Under the pieces are notes generated by a model. It did no database searches, was not told where the DNA came from, and saw nothing but the letters and a program-made list of their open reading frames with translations. From positions 1 through 64,000 of the forward strand of contig NW_024882326.1 in assembly GCF_019059575.1 (NCBI RefSeq): a stretch of DNA of 64,000 bases, written 5' to 3'. Position numbers and translations under genes: made by a program. Positions 12,501-27,500 of the stretch are shown one piece after another; within the stretch, counting starts at the first letter, position 1, and every line of letters starts with the position of its first letter. Source of the stretch: Amphibalanus amphitrite. Lineage: Eukaryota; Arthropoda; Thecostraca; Balanomorpha; Balanidae.

Positions 12501-15500
12501 GCCTTCGTGGTCACGTCGAGCCATAGCTCAGCGCAGTTCTTGAAACATAGCTTTCGATCTCAGCCCTCATCTAAGTTGCGCCTTTATTCTGGCCAAACTC
12601 TAAAAGAACCGGACGCGTTTCTTGTTTGCCGCGGCGTCGTGACTCGTGACCCGTCAGGCGAATTGCGGGCCAGTCGTCGTACCGTGATGACCTGAAACTT
12701 AGCAACGGACGCGGCCGACGGAATTCATGGGACATTTGATGACGGATTATAGTTTCGAGTGAAATATGTCGACTGGATCGATATCCTTGATACGAAGTTG
12801 CGGGTTATCCAGCTGTATGTTGGGTGCCGTCCTGTATTGAAGTTCGACGCATGGGTTGCGGTCATCTTAGATCGATCTCTACCTTTCATAGAGCGCCCGG
12901 TGTCCACATACGCCATGGTAATATATACAATATTGCCGGAACGGGTTGTGCGGCAGTGGAGCCCATGAGCTGGCGCTGATTCTACGGATTTTCCCAACAT
13001 TTGAGGTACATGATTCTCGGATGTCTTTAACCAGCTTTCTTCGTGTGGCTGTATATTATTAAAGCGATGGTTTTGTCCGCGGCGTTACATCGTGCCGTAG
13101 ACGTTGCTAGAGGTCATTAAGTCGCGCTCCGAAAGTCCGATCTACAATAAAGGCAATGCGCACTTGGAGCTCACCATTCATTGTAAGTAATTATGCCTTT
13201 ACTCTAATAACGGTGTCATTCAGTTGAAAGTGCGGTAAATTTGGGCGGAGTTTTGCCTGAAGTCGCCGGTCATTCAGCGTCCTATCCCATTTCTGTTTGT
13301 TAACATTATTAAACTCTGGGGCTGTAGCGCTGACTCTTAAAACCCGGGCGAGGGTCTGCGGGGCCGTTTGCCCCCCCCTTCCCGCAGTCTGGACGGCGGG
13401 GGGGGTGGGGGTCTGGCTCCCCGGGCGGCGTCGCCACCGTCGCCGGCCGGGGCCGCCGCCGCCGTCGGCGCCGTCGCCGATCGACGGTCGGTCCGAACGG
13501 TTGTGTTGGGTTCCAGCGGTGGGGTCCGCCGCCCCTGGCAGTCATGATCTTCGGCCTCTATATCCGCTACGAGTCCTCGGACGGTAAGGGGACTCGGACA
13601 CTGCCTGCTAAAGGGTATCTGCTAACCTCTTGGCACCTCGCTGATGTCGCCTCTTCTGGCGACTGCGTGGTTCAGTGTGTGTGTGTGTGTGTGTGTTTTT
13701 TTTTTAATTAACGAAATGTTGCAATTTCATTTTCTTGTATTACCGGCTTTATAGTGTATGTAGAGGAATTTGACATTGCTTTCTAGCAAAGGACTTACTA
13801 GCTTTAACTTTGAGCAAGTTGACGTTTTATATACGTTTCTTATTCCGGCAGTGATCGTCTTGTTTGCTTCTAAGTCTTCTATTTGTCGAGACCTGTAAAT
13901 AAAATAATTTTGAACGATTTTTCTTAGATATGCATGAGTTTACAAATGAGCTCATGGTTTACGTATGACGTTTGAGCTTTTTTTAGAAATCTAGTCACTG
14001 TTTCTTTTTCTGCCCTGGTATTTTTCCTTCTCGTACATTTCCAGCTGGTGGAATGGAGCAGCAAAGTTGTGTCACACCGGCCTCCAACACGCGGAGCAGC
14101 TGCTCTTATATCGGCGGCCGCAGCCGGCGTGGCCGCCACGCGCTGTTAATTGGGGATGAGCCGCTCGAATTAATGGGCGCCGCCGGTGGCAGCCGGCCGC
14201 CCCGGGGACCGGCCCATAGCGCGCGCTCCATTAGTAGCCCATTGGCTGGCTTATGGTGCGGCTGAGTGGCCGCTCTGCCGATAGGGTAGCCACTGAGCTG
14301 GGGCGTCACCGGCCGCCAGGGGTAGGGTGCTCGGTACCGGTGTGCCACTAATGGGCGCATATGTCACCGGCAGGGGACACGGCTCATCGGACTCTGGATA
14401 GGACTGGACGAATATGTTCACGCTGCCATTAGCATGATGATGTAATTCATACGATGAGGCATATACGGACTTTTAGTTTATTTAACGCAACATGACCTTC
14501 CCTAATAAGCGTTTTAAATACCTTAACTGCAATGGCAGGAATAACTCTGAAACTGGCAATGTTTCGCAGGAACTGATAGTCTTCGACTAATGTGGTCGCT
14601 GAAAATCTGTTGATTTTAAAGGGTTGATTCTTGAGCTAGAAGACATTGCACGGGTCCAATGAAAGGAAATTTCTTTTACGCTTAGTCGTTCTATGTATAG
14701 TTGGTACCTTGCAATGGATGGATATTCAAATACATTTATTAGCCAGTTGACGTTTTGTCTGTCCTTGTGAAAGAGTAAAACTACATTTGAGTAGGTACCT
14801 TGTTTTCATCATACTTTTACTTCTTCCAGTACGTGATTGTTATGCAGCAGCGTTGGTCATATGCGGATGATATGCACAGTTGCGTATATTCTGGCACAAT
14901 TTCGTTGCTTTGCATATCGCGCTGTCGTTGGGGAAAATGACTGACGGATGCACCATGCCTTGATTGATTATGCATATGCCACCAGCGATGGGTGGTAAAA
15001 GCCTCCTGGGTCGTGGCAGGCATTCAGCGACTTTCAGGAACTTCGGCACACAATGCTCTGTGTTTGGAAATTGATGTTCGACATTCATCCACATGCCTCA
15101 TAGTGTCACTCAGTAGCTGAATTTCTGTTTTACTTGCTGATGGCTCGCCGCATTTTGTATTCTAGAGCGGAACTGCACCGTTATTCACATCGATTTCCAT
15201 GGTGGAGCCCGGCGGACACATATCAGTCAGGGATGGCGGCCATTTCGCGCGATTGGTTTCATGGCTCGACTGGGCTCACTGAACGACCGGCAAAGTGTCA
15301 CGCGCTCAGGGCGATAACATTGATGGCGGCAGTGGCCGATTCAACCCATGCATTTCCTTGATCGGAATGCGTGTGAATGAGCACTCACCAATGTCGGGTA
15401 ATGATGGTGGACATTCCGCTGCCAAAATAAATTCAGTGCCATTTACTTTTGATGACCGATCAAAGCGCACAATTAGCTGCCAAAATAAATTAAGATATAT

Positions 15501-18500
15501 GTGCTTTTGATGACGGAGCACATGGGTACTCACTGGGTAGGCTCTCAGTTTCCTCTTTTACGACGTTGTGGCGTCGTCGGTTAAAATGACGAAGAGTACC
15601 GTATAAGAGTATTCCACACTGCGGCTATTTTCGACCTCAGTCAAAGCACTTGTGTCAGCGGCCGCCAGCTGAGATGGATGATAACGCTCGCTGCTTTAGC
15701 GGCAGTGTGAGGCTGAGAGCGCGGCTGGTATAGCTCTCGCCGCGGTCTGCGGGCCGCTCGACAGAGCGCTGGCTCCGCTATCAGACGATTTTATCGCCAC
15801 TGCACTGATGCCAAAGTGCGGCGATGTGTCAGCCACCCGCGATTGGTTAGCGAAGTGGAGGAGTTAATGAGCTCGGTCAGTATAGCCAATGCGTGTCGAC
15901 GGTAACGGCGACGGGCTTTCAGCAGTCTTGAGGTTGAAAGAGAGGGGGCGGGGTTTAGTCTGGAGTCACACCAGGGCCGCTCTGAATGACACAGCCATTG
16001 GCCGCTGCACAAAGCGCCGGTCGCAGGACTGATACGGACAGGTCACGATATCAGTTTGGTGCCCAGCGCCGTGTCATGAATGGCTGGCTGGTGACGCGAG
16101 TGGCACTGACGCCCAATACTGCCTGGGCCTTTACAGGCACCTCTATAGCGCAGCTGATTGGTATGGTATGGACAAGTGGTAGAGGGTCTAGCTCATAATG
16201 GATGGGAGCTCTGAAGTACATTTTTGCACTTGTTACTTATATGACGCTTCTTTCATCACCACACCAAATTGGAAAATAAATGAATAAACTGCCCATACCT
16301 ACATAGCGGCCATGTTCCTCGACAATAGTGTGTGTCCTTCTACACTCCTGTGTGTGCTTCCCACGTCCCCGTGGCTCGCTGAGGACATTCTCTGTATCAG
16401 CGCGCCGCGCCTGTGGCATGCGTGACGCGTCTGCGGCCCGCGCGGCGCCCATGAAGAGCGCCGTTTCTCGGCAGGCGACGACGGCCTGTCGACGGCTGTG
16501 CTTGGTATGCATTGGCGGCGGCCGGCCATGTCCATTGGCCGTGATTAGGAGCCGGCCGTAATTCGGCGGCCGGTCGCCGCGCGGCGCTCCCCGGGCGCGG
16601 CCGCAGACTGCAGAGCTGGTCACCGCCCGGGCGGCGAGCCGAGCAGAATCTCTTCCGGGACGGGACACTAGGCATAGAGATTGGTGCTCAAATATGTGTC
16701 TGGCTACCTGGAATCGCCAGCTGAAGTGAAACCTAATACAGCTTGGAGCAAGAGAACAGCTCCTAGATGAACCTACGAGAGAAAGACACTCGTAGATATA
16801 TAGGATTGTATGCTAGTGATGGACAGTCTTTGCTCTAGCCGTCATTTGTTTTTCAATGAAGTCCAACCAAATCCATAGCCCTGACCGCGCTTCTGCCTAA
16901 TCAAGCGTGGCGTGCTTTTGCAAAACATAATGGTCTGACGCCTGTGATAAGTGTGTACCCATCAACCCCGATTTGTGTGTGTATTCTAGACTGGACCGGT
17001 CCAGAAGCTGTGTGCTAAAATCCTAACATTTCACAAAAGGAATGGTGATGTAAAATGCAAAGTTCTCTTTGTCTGTCAAAGCGATCAATGTCAGCTAAAA
17101 GTTCGGACTGAATGCGAATGACAGCTGTTATAATGACATGAAATGTTCACAGAAATAACCCACACTAAACTCTTTTTCGGGAAATTGATAACTACAAGCA
17201 AAATCAAGGAAGTGCTATCATGGGGAGCGCCCCAGCGCCCGCGCCGCATCCCACGCCGTTCTGATCGCGTTGTTTTCTGTTCGCCAGATGAGGCGGACAC
17301 GGATCAGGAGACGGACCGTCTGCTGGGTCAGCAGCGCACCGTCACCGGCGACAGCGCCGACCTGGACAAGGTGAGTAGCCTCTACCCGGGTCAGCAGCGC
17401 ACCGTCACCGGCGACAGCGCCGACCTAGACAAGGTGAGTAGCCTCTACCCGGTCCACAGGGTCAGCAGCGCACCGTCACCGGCGACAGCGCCGACCTAGA
17501 CAAGGTGAGTAGCCTCTACCCGGTCCACAGGGTCAGCAGCGCACCGTCACCGGCGACAGCGCCGACCTGGACCAAGGTGAGTAGCTTCTACCAGGGTTCA
17601 GTCACCGGCGACAGCGCCGACCTAGACAGGGTGAGTAGCCTCTGCGCGGGCCAGCAGCGCACCGTCACCGGCGACAGCGCCGACCTGGACAAGGTGAGTA
17701 GTCTCTCCCAAGGCCAGGGCCAGCAGAATATCGTCAGCGCGGAAGTGGACAAGGTGAATAGCCTCTACCTGGGCCGTGATAAACGGCGGCGGACGTTTAC
17801 CGCTCACCGAACTGATGTGGCAGCAGGCTCACCTCGTATGTGCCTGTACCGGCGGGCTCATTCTTCATTCGTGTGCTGTTCCCGTGCTGTTGTTTAAAGT
17901 CAGACGTCCAGTACCCGATGTTTGGGTCTGTCTCCACAGTAATGTGTCCACTGCCCATGGCCATGATGGTGCCTGATTTCGCTTCCCTGAATCGATTTCG
18001 GTCATGTCGCTTCCACGAAACGTACTGACAGTCGAACTATTGATAAATCAACAGGTTCACTTGATTGTGTTTAGGCTCCTGTTTCATCAGTGATCAGTAA
18101 TGTGATTCCGATTCCAGTGAAAATGGAACCCGTTTCCGAATTAATCAAATCCTTTGGCGTTGGTTTCAAGTCAGTCGGTGTCTGTATTGTGTTGTGCGTT
18201 GTCCATGTGCCTTGTGCAGGTCGCTGGCAGGGTTTGTAGTCCTGGCTGTAGCGTGATATCATTCAGTATCATGTCCATCGACAACAACTGGACGGTTCGA
18301 GTTTCGACACACCCCTCTCGGTCGTTGTTTGGCTTTGCTGGTGTCTGGACAGCCTTTTGCCAGACGCCGACTTCTGTGCCTCGGTGGGGCTGTTGCCGCT
18401 GAAAAATGCCCCTGGAAATAATAACATTCCTCAACTGACGGCCGAGCAAATTCGGACCGTAGTCGTATGTCCTTTATACGACATTCGCCGCTGGTCCGTG

Positions 18501-21500
18501 ACAAGTTAGGGCCGTCATCCAGGCTGCACGGGGGTCATTTCTGGGCGGAATCGTAATGTTTCCAGCGAAAACATGCCACTTCAACCAACTATTGGTGATA
18601 TGGAGACAAACCGCAGGACTGAACACAAGCCTCATACAGTGACGGGCTCATTTCCGATCTCAAATAGGGTGTTATGTTCGTTTTTGTTATACGCAAAAAT
18701 CACGTAAAAATGACCCGTTATAGATCAATATATCATTGCTTTCGATCGACTGCAATATTGTCCCTTATCTTCATTTTTATGCATTTTTTATGTTCTTACC
18801 GACTGTTGCACGTAGATTATTTACTTTGACAATATTTGATCTCAGTCTGTTTTCGTCTTCGGTATTGTCCTCAGTCCGCTTTGTCCCGCGCTTTCCATTT
18901 CGGCCTCCAAATACACATGCGGCTCTCTTCATCTCCAGTTCTTTTCAAGTTTGGTAATTTGGCTGTTTTGGAGGAGCGTTCGGCACGCATCCGTCGTCGC
19001 TGTGGCCGCCTCATTTGTCGGCGGGGAGGCGCGGCCGAGAGGCTGCACACTCGGACGGCAGACAAATGTGCGATAAAGCTGACGGACGGCCGCGGATCGG
19101 TGGTGCAGAAATGTCAGCCGGCCGGCGGGCGATCTCCCCGGCCCGGAGAGGCGTATGGATCACCTGAGCCCGCGGCCTAGCGGCGAGAGGACGGCTATTC
19201 GCGCGGCTCACACACGGCTGACGCAAATCGGAAACGGATTTTTCGGTCAAATTGGCTGCGTTTTTCTTGCGGACGTATAATATCAGAAGGAGCTATATCG
19301 TGAATGATTTTATGATAACACGGCTTATTTTTACATTGGTTTCTATAGTACTTACCACTTTCCTGGAATAGAAGCTGTCACTCTTTGGTTATTTTATTTT
19401 TCGTTCAGCGAAAACATCCTGTAGCTGTCGTACCTTATTACCCATGAGCAAGCATGTCTGCCTTGTCAGCGCCGATGCATTTGGTCTGTCCTATTTTTTC
19501 ACTTTGATTTTTTTTTCTAGTTTTTTTTTTCAAACTATATTATATTTTGTTTGTTATGAATCAGGTGCGAACAATTTTTTCATTCTATATTGCTTTGTTT
19601 CTTTTTATGTAACTTAACTAAACAATGCTGAAAATATTCTCTCTTAACCAATGCATTTCGGTATACCCGGTGGCCTTTATTTTCACCCCGGCACAGCTGA
19701 AGTCCCTGCCGTCTCCAGACGGAGCACGTCCAAAGCCGGGGCTCCGGTCGGGGTTAGCCGACGATCCCTGCCAGCTCGGCGGCCGACCTCCCGCGCCGTG
19801 GCCGACTGTTTTGCCGCCGGCGTAACGACCTGTAGCGCGGCGATTGGCCGTTCCCCTGAGACCGGCGCTGGCGCGTCGTCCCCAGGGCGCAGAGACGCGC
19901 CCCTTGACCCGCTCGCCAGCGGGAAAAGCGCGGAATAGGGCATCGCAGCCGCCTGATTGCGAGCTGTTGACCGCGTAGCCTGATGTGATTGGGATCGTCA
20001 GTGGCGTGCTGCATTGATGCACTTCGTTTTTTTTTTAAGCGGATTGTGATATGCACCCGAAAAAGGTAACTGTAAGTGATCGGTTGATGCATGTCGCTCT
20101 CCAATCGACGCTTATCTGTAAATGATATCGGACAATGGAAATCCACTTTTTGGAAAGCGTGGGTCACACACTACACACTAGACAGACTCAGGGGCTTAGT
20201 GCCTCGGACTCGGAGTGTAATCTCGGACTCGGAGTGTAATCGCCACGCCGATTGTGGATTGCTCTTGATCGTCAATACATACATACATGCATACATAGGC
20301 AGCAGCTGATGAGAGTAGGCTGGTCTTTTCTGTAGCGCTGACTGATGGAATCGTCTCCAGTTTTCCTGTCTCCAGTTCCCTCCGACACTCTATGGTCCTC
20401 ATGATCGAGCCTCTGTGTACCGCTCGTTGCAGGCCGGCGGTGGCGGCGGCGGCTGTCGGCCGGACGGTCCTGACAGGTACATCGACCCGCTATGCCGTGT
20501 GTTTGTGTTCGGGCGGGGCCGGTGGCGGTATGGATCGACAACAGGTGGTGGGCTGCGGGCGACGGGCGACGGTCGGTGTCGGGGGTCAGCCCCGGCCGAC
20601 GGGCGCCGACCACCCGCGGGGGTCTGTCCCAGCGCCCGGTCCCGGGCCATGGTCGGAGTCGGGGGCGTACCTCGGCGACGGGCGGTGATGGGGTCAGCCT
20701 CGGCGACGGGCGGTGATGGGGTCAGCCTCGACGACGGGCGGTGATGGGGGCATACCTCGGCGACGGGCGTCTGACGGCGGTGGTCGGTGTCACACGTCTC
20801 CTTGGGCACTGTCTGCTTCTGCGGGGCCTCGGCGCCGGCCGGGGGGCTTTTCACGGGTTTTGGTTTCCTGTTCCTGCCAGCACCGGTATCACCGCTTGTG
20901 TCCATGTCAGGTGATGGAATACTGTTGTCTATATTTCTTTCACTGACTGTGGGGCTAAACTGCTGCACTGTGCTCAACCTTTGTGTTAATTACCTTTTTA
21001 ATTCATCAGCAGAGCATCGTCAAAATCTTTACGAATGCAATGATTAGTATTTTGACGTTATTTTTTATCTGTTTTGTTCGTACTTCTGCCTTATCTTTCT
21101 GTTTTCATTGTCCGTTACAAGCAACCTTTTTTGGCTTGACCTTGTTTCAGTAATCCGCCAATCTCACTAAGTCGGCAGGTAGCAGCATCTATCGACTAGA
21201 AAAAAGCTGTGTCGCTATCTGCCAATTACCAACGGTTACATAAAAACTAGCTGCCTGTTCTTAGTGCCTTGTTATCACAGTTCTGAGCGGACTGCTTAGT
21301 GCTTATCCTGGTATATCACCAGCACTAATTCCTGCTCCAAGTTGTGGGATGTGTCACAAATCGACCATGCACCGTATCTATTTCTTTCCAGCTTTATTAG
21401 CGTTGCTCAATGTTCCGTTTATTTTCAGCTGCTTGACCTCGCGTCATAGCTTTGTCGCCTAGCGTGTATGGGACGGAAGTTCCCGGCTATTATGGCTACC

Positions 21501-24500
21501 TAGCCCCGCGTCGTGTTGTGTCTGCCTCTCTCTAGCCCTATGAAGGTCACACAAGGCTCCGACCGGTTGTGACGGCTCCGCCTCACGGCGTAGATTTGTC
21601 TCTCCACCGCTGTGACAGTGACTCCACAAAGTCTCCACCATTTGTGGCGGCGTAGTTCTGTCTCTCCACCGCTGTGACGGTGGCGCCAGGTGTCGGTCCG
21701 CCCGGCGCCCGTCTGACAGCAGGTGGGGGTGCTCCCATCGGCACTGATCAGTCATATCGCTCAGTGCGCGCCTGGCCGCCCGCCGCCTCAGTCGCCCGAA
21801 ACGTCAGGCAGTCGAAGGGCAGACATCGGACTGCTCGTAGTGTCGGGTAGTGTTGGTAGTGCAGTGGTGACTATTCCAGTGCACTTCTTCCGCGGTGCGA
21901 TTGTTTCGAACTAACTTGCATTGTGTTTCGTGCTTTCGCATTGGCAATGTCGATGATTTGATCAGACCCGAGTTTTTGTCGACAATTATCGGAAGTGAGC
22001 AGGGTGACCTTCAGTGGTGTGGCCTCGGACCTAAAGCGTGTCCACTGCGACTGAGCGTTTCTTGAAGTGAGCCACCGTTGGTCATAATCAGAAGTTTGAT
22101 CAACAAAACGCTGTCCTGATTCGAATGGTGGAGTAAATACTGGGTATCCGCCCCACGATCCGTGGTTAGAACGCTTGTGTGTCTCTCTGCGAACCCACAC
22201 CTCCGGCGGTGGACGCGCGACTGAGCCTCATCCGCCGACCGCTGACACCCGCGGCTGCTCTCCGGCTCTCCGGTGGGGAGACTGCCGGCAGCATGGGTCT
22301 GCTCCCAGTACCGCCCTCGGTGAGTTTGACCAGTTCCGCTGTCTCGCACAACTCTGCAGCGCCGCCTGCACTCGCAGATTACCGGCCTGGTGTGCCGCAG
22401 TTCTGCCCAGCTGTTGGTTCTCTCCGGGGGCGGCGTGGAACCGGACACCCACGGCCCAGTGTGTGCTCTCGGACCGTTCCGCGCCGGCTCGGCCCCCGGT
22501 TTATGGAGCTCCCAGCGGCGCCGTGTCTCGCCGGCGCTTTGTGTGCTCTCGCCCGAGTCGGCGATTCTCTCGGACGAGTAAAGTTGGGAGAGTTTGTGGC
22601 TGTCCATGTCGGGTGAAATGGGCCGAGAGCGCTGCGCGCCGCCTGGGAGGCGGCTGGGATCGGTCATCCTGGTGATAGCAGCGGTGCCCGAATGGGGCCC
22701 GGCCAGGGAACGGTCCGGTCACACGGAGGAGAGGGAGGGAGACACCCTTTGTTGCGCAATGCCTGCTTTTGTTGCAAGATTTTATAACGCTTTTTCCTGA
22801 GCTGTATGTTCATTTTGTCAATCACTCGACATCAATGAATAATTGCATTCACTTAAAGTTATTTATTGCGATATGTAGATTATATGCTTTATGTGTTCAG
22901 CTGAGTGAGTCTAAAACATCCCTAAAAATTTTGGATTTATTTGGCTGCGCAAATGGCCCCAGGCCACCATTTGATATCAAACACTGTGCGCTATGGCAGA
23001 CTTGTTCTGTAAAACTCAGAGCTGCGTGCGTTTCGGTCGGTTTTCACGGCGTGGGCGGCCGGGATCAATCATTTCCTCCGCGGCCGCCCGGCTGCCGCCC
23101 GTCAGCTCTGCCCCCGGCCGCCCGTCACTGTTGACGGCTGTCAACTGATTGAGCAGCGCACGCGGCGCCCGCGGCTCTCCGAACTGCTTCAATAATGCGG
23201 CCGTTGCCCGCGGCTGCCGTCATATAGAGGGCCCGGCTAATCGATCCGCCTTATAATTGACTCGGGCTTGATGCGGGCCTGGATTGCGTCACGTTTCCGG
23301 GAGAGGCGTGTACCGCGTGCTGCCCGGACCCAGTTACCTTGTTTCTCTGCTGTGCTATGATCCGCTGCCGGCTCCGTGGAATGAGCACCTTTGTGCGGGC
23401 TTCTGGGTGGAGCGCACGGTGTGGCATTTACCGCCTCTGCCAGCCTGGAGACCGAGCCGAGCCGGGCCGGGTCGGAGCGTGAGCGGGCATGTGCCGGCCG
23501 GCGCGGCGGTAGGGTCGGCGGCGGCGGCGTGCCCGGCTGCCGTGTCACCTGTGCTGGGGAGGGGGTCGGTCCCCATCGATCGACAGGCGGCTGCCATTGC
23601 CGCCGCCCGCCTGCCACGGCCTGCCACCGGCCGTCACAAGCGGAGCTGGGCCGCAGCAATCAACTGACGGCGATGTTTTTAGCTCCGGGTGATCTCTCCT
23701 AACGTTGCCAGGCGACACCAGGCGGTGAATGCCCCGGAGAAGTGGGGAGGTTGTGACGTCTGGGTGCCGAGAGGTGGGGACAGGGCGGGGTGAGCCGTCT
23801 GGTGTGTTGCGTGCCGACCGGGATCTGGTGGTGCCGCATATATTGGTCACGTGATTACACTGATATCGGTCACGAGCGTCGAACAGTCACGTGCTGTTTT
23901 CCTTATTCAGGGCGGCGCTGATTCGCAGAAATCCATGTCAGTTGCATTGTCCTCAATTTCATTGATATTACTTTTCAAGTTAAGCGACACTCGTCTCATA
24001 TGCTATTGTTATTCGAAGATTTCTCGTTATTCCTGTTACCTTTTGCCGTTTTCCTTGTCCCATGTGTTGGTGCGCGCGCGGTACACCAACTTGTTCATTT
24101 GTCTTCGAGCAATGTTGAGCTCTGTTTCATGGTATCCCAATCGGATCATGCCAGTGTGCATTGAGAGGGCGCTTCTTTTGGTGCTTCGGTTGACCCGGTT
24201 GATGGTCCTACCTGGTGGTGATGGTGGTGGTTGTGGTGTGGTGCTGGTGGGTTTCTTATCATGTCAGCTGCGTTGCGAGTTTGTGTTAGTCCCGCTGACC
24301 CTAGCCGTAACCGTGACCGGTGGGTGTAACGTACCCCCGGTCCCTGCAGAACTGGCGGAAGCCGCGCCCTCGAATACCCAAGTCTCACACGACCGGTGAC
24401 CTGGTGCCCACTTCGCCGGGAGCGGCGGACGGACGGCTCAAGGTGACGGTCGCATCGCCCCATCCCCGCGTCCGCTCAGCATGTGCCGTATACGAATGTT

Positions 24501-27500
24501 TTTGAGTTCTTTTTCACTACCGTTTTATACATCTAAACTACACTGGCCGCCCGTATAGGAACTCTTGTGTTTCATTTCATGCACCTCAAAGTGAGACTTG
24601 GACATGATGCATGCAATGTAACATTGTGTTTGACGACCGCATGTCACTTCCCGGTTAGATGATAGCTGCACTAGCTAGTGAGTGAGTGAGTGAAAATGAG
24701 GTTTTAAGGCGTCCCTGTCCATTGGACATTCGGCCGCCTGTAAAGAATCTGTTTGCTAGAAAAATATCGAATTGCTAGAATTTTGATATTGCAAGTGCTC
24801 ATTTACTTTAATTAAGTGTGTGTGAGTTCTAAATTTTTGACCTTTAAAGTGCTCGGTAACGCGTTGTGGGTTTCTTGGGAGGTGAGTGGGATCCTGGGAC
24901 TTACTTTACCTACTGTTAGAATTAGTTTTACGTTATAGTTACTTTAAAGGGTTGTTAAGATATCACTTTGTCCTCCATCAAGACAATAAATTCGATTTGG
25001 GATTAATTTTGCCATGGTGCCGGCACATGGCCTACTCTTCACGAACTACACCATGGGTTCTTTATCGTGCGGGTTAGGAGGCAATCCCCACACCCCCTCT
25101 CACGCCGGGTGTCGCGTTCACCCTACAATGCCGGGTGGTGCCTGCACTAGCTACCGATATCTGCAATGACTTGATTTGTTTTAACGTGCACCACACTGTC
25201 ACGCATGCGGGTTTTGTTCTCCGTAGTTGTCATCTATGTACCGGTGTGACGAGGTTTTGTTCCTTCGGCTCGTCTATTCGGTGTATCTCGGGACGGCAGT
25301 GCCTTGTCTGTGTGGGAACCGTTAGTCTTGTCGGTGCACTCAGCCTGCGACATTTATCATGTAAGATATGGTGTGTAAAAACCAGGAACCGTCGTACCCA
25401 GCCCGTGATGAATAGTTTGCGGGGCTGCCTTTTGTGGCTCCGCTTAGTGGCTGACGTTTGGAGAACATCGCGATGTGGAAATGTTCATGACTAACTCCGT
25501 AATATTATAAACACTGTCATATCGCAGATTACTTTGGATGCGTATGAAATGCTTGTTATAGGCCGTTGGTAGTTGACTCAAAATGTCCACTGTGCTTAGC
25601 TGTGCTTAGCCCGAATTTTGATCAGGCAGTAGGTAGACGTCCGATTATTTTTTTTAGTGGATGGTATGTGCCGTCATTATTCGCTCGTGTGTCTTGCTTA
25701 CATCTGCACAGTGCACATGCGTGTTGTCATTGCCTATCGTTCCACGGTAGATCACGTGTGATGCACACATGTTGTCACTTTGTTACCGGAGCGCGGCACA
25801 TGCTTACTGTTAGCTTTTTGCTTTTATGTTCACAGGTCTGCCAAATCCGAATGCTTTCGAAAGAACTTAAATGTCAGTAACTGAATTCAATCAGCAAACT
25901 CAATTGTGGTTGTTTTCCATGCATATTGCATAAGGTACCAAGCCTTTGACCTGAGGGACGTCTGGTCGCTGTTGTTCGAATGCCCATTTTTTGTTTTCTT
26001 TCAACACCCTTTCCTTCTTTCAGGAGCGCGATGCCGTGAGAAAGAAGGGAAAATCGAAGGAAGGTACGTTTCGAGAATAGTTATCAATGTTGGTCAGTGG
26101 CGTCGGTAAATTCTTTAAATAGCTTGTGGGTACTGGTGCTGCATTCTATTTTTGTCCAACCTTCTTAACCCTGCTTGCTGGCGCTTGGGGTTCTTGCCTG
26201 CAGTGCTGAGTGAGCCATACTATTTTTCACCTTGGATTAACATTGTCTTCTATACCGAATCAGCTGTCATTCATTCTCCACTGCTCCCCGCTGTTGTGAC
26301 TAACGGCGTCCCTGGTTTGGCTGCCCGGGCCTGTGTGTGTTCCGGTGACCTTTCCCCGCCGCGGGCCGGGCTGGCTGCTGACGGTCGGTGGCGGCACTCC
26401 CGGGACTGTGTTCCTCCGACACCATGGGCCGGGGATCAATACCCCGCCGGGACCGGGCCGGGCCGGGCCGTCAGCCCTCCGTCACCGCCCGGTGGTCTGC
26501 GTCAACACCTGCTGACCGCCCCCTCTGTGTGTCTGTGTGTGTGTTTTATCTCCCGCTGCCGTGCGCCGTGCGCCGCCGTGCTCGTAACGCTGCGGTAAGT
26601 GCGCCGGCCACGACCCTGTTGTGGTCGCACGCAGAGCCAGTGGGATCACAGGGGGGTGGCCGCAGAGCCGCGGATACAGGGGGATCAGGCGGCGGGTAAT
26701 GAAATGGGCGCTGTGTGCCGTCTGCAGCGCTATAGGAGAGGTCGCGTCATATGCAGTAATACAGAGCCGAAGGGCCCGTAACTGGGAGATGACTGGCGAA
26801 TGTGCTGAGTCCTGATGGAATGTGTGGTAGTGTGGTATTTAAACTCGGGTCACAACCGCTGTCATCTGTTAACAGCCTTGTCTCGCTATTTGGTAGTAAG
26901 TCTTATACCATAACGTGTGTGTTTGTCAGCCCTCGGCCACTGCTCCCTCACCCACTAACCGCGCCTCTCCCTTCACGCGCAGTGTACATCCACGAACCTG
27001 CAGTGCTGATCGAGGGCGTGCTGTTCCGCGCGCGCTACCTGGGCTCCACGCAGCTGGTCTGCGAGGGTCAGCCCACCAAGGCCACCCGGATGCTGCAGGC
27101 CGAGGAGGCCGTCTCCCGGATCAAGGTGAGCCCACTGCCGACACCGGCCGCTGGTCACGCGCTGGTGGTCGCCGGGGAGCCGGCTGCTGGCCTCTAGCTG
27201 CTGGCCGCCGCTCACCGCCGGCTGAAGGCTCTAGTCGCTACTGCTGGTCGCCGAACGCTATAGTGGCTGACCGCTTCAGTGCGCCGGGTGAACTCCGGCC
27301 GGGCACCGGTGCTTTCGCGCACGCCGCTGCTTTTGGGAGAGCTACTTAGGCTTACCCGCGCCGGGCTGGACTCTGAACCCCGCCGGGGCTCAGGCCGGGG
27401 TATTGTCACAGAGCGCAGAGTAGAGATACGGCCCCGGCTGGGCATTGACTGAATGGTGGCCTGCTGGCTGCCGATAGGTGAAATCCGGGAACTGTTTAGC

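Noticed and set aside
20399..20977. 192-codon minus-strand frame, Pro/Arg-rich
   Set aside because: Covers the GC-rich minisatellite; no splice context or family features.
22011..22675. Overlapping frames of 218 (-) and 166 (+) codons
   Set aside because: Composition-driven open frames in a GC-rich intron segment. No recognised domain on either strand.
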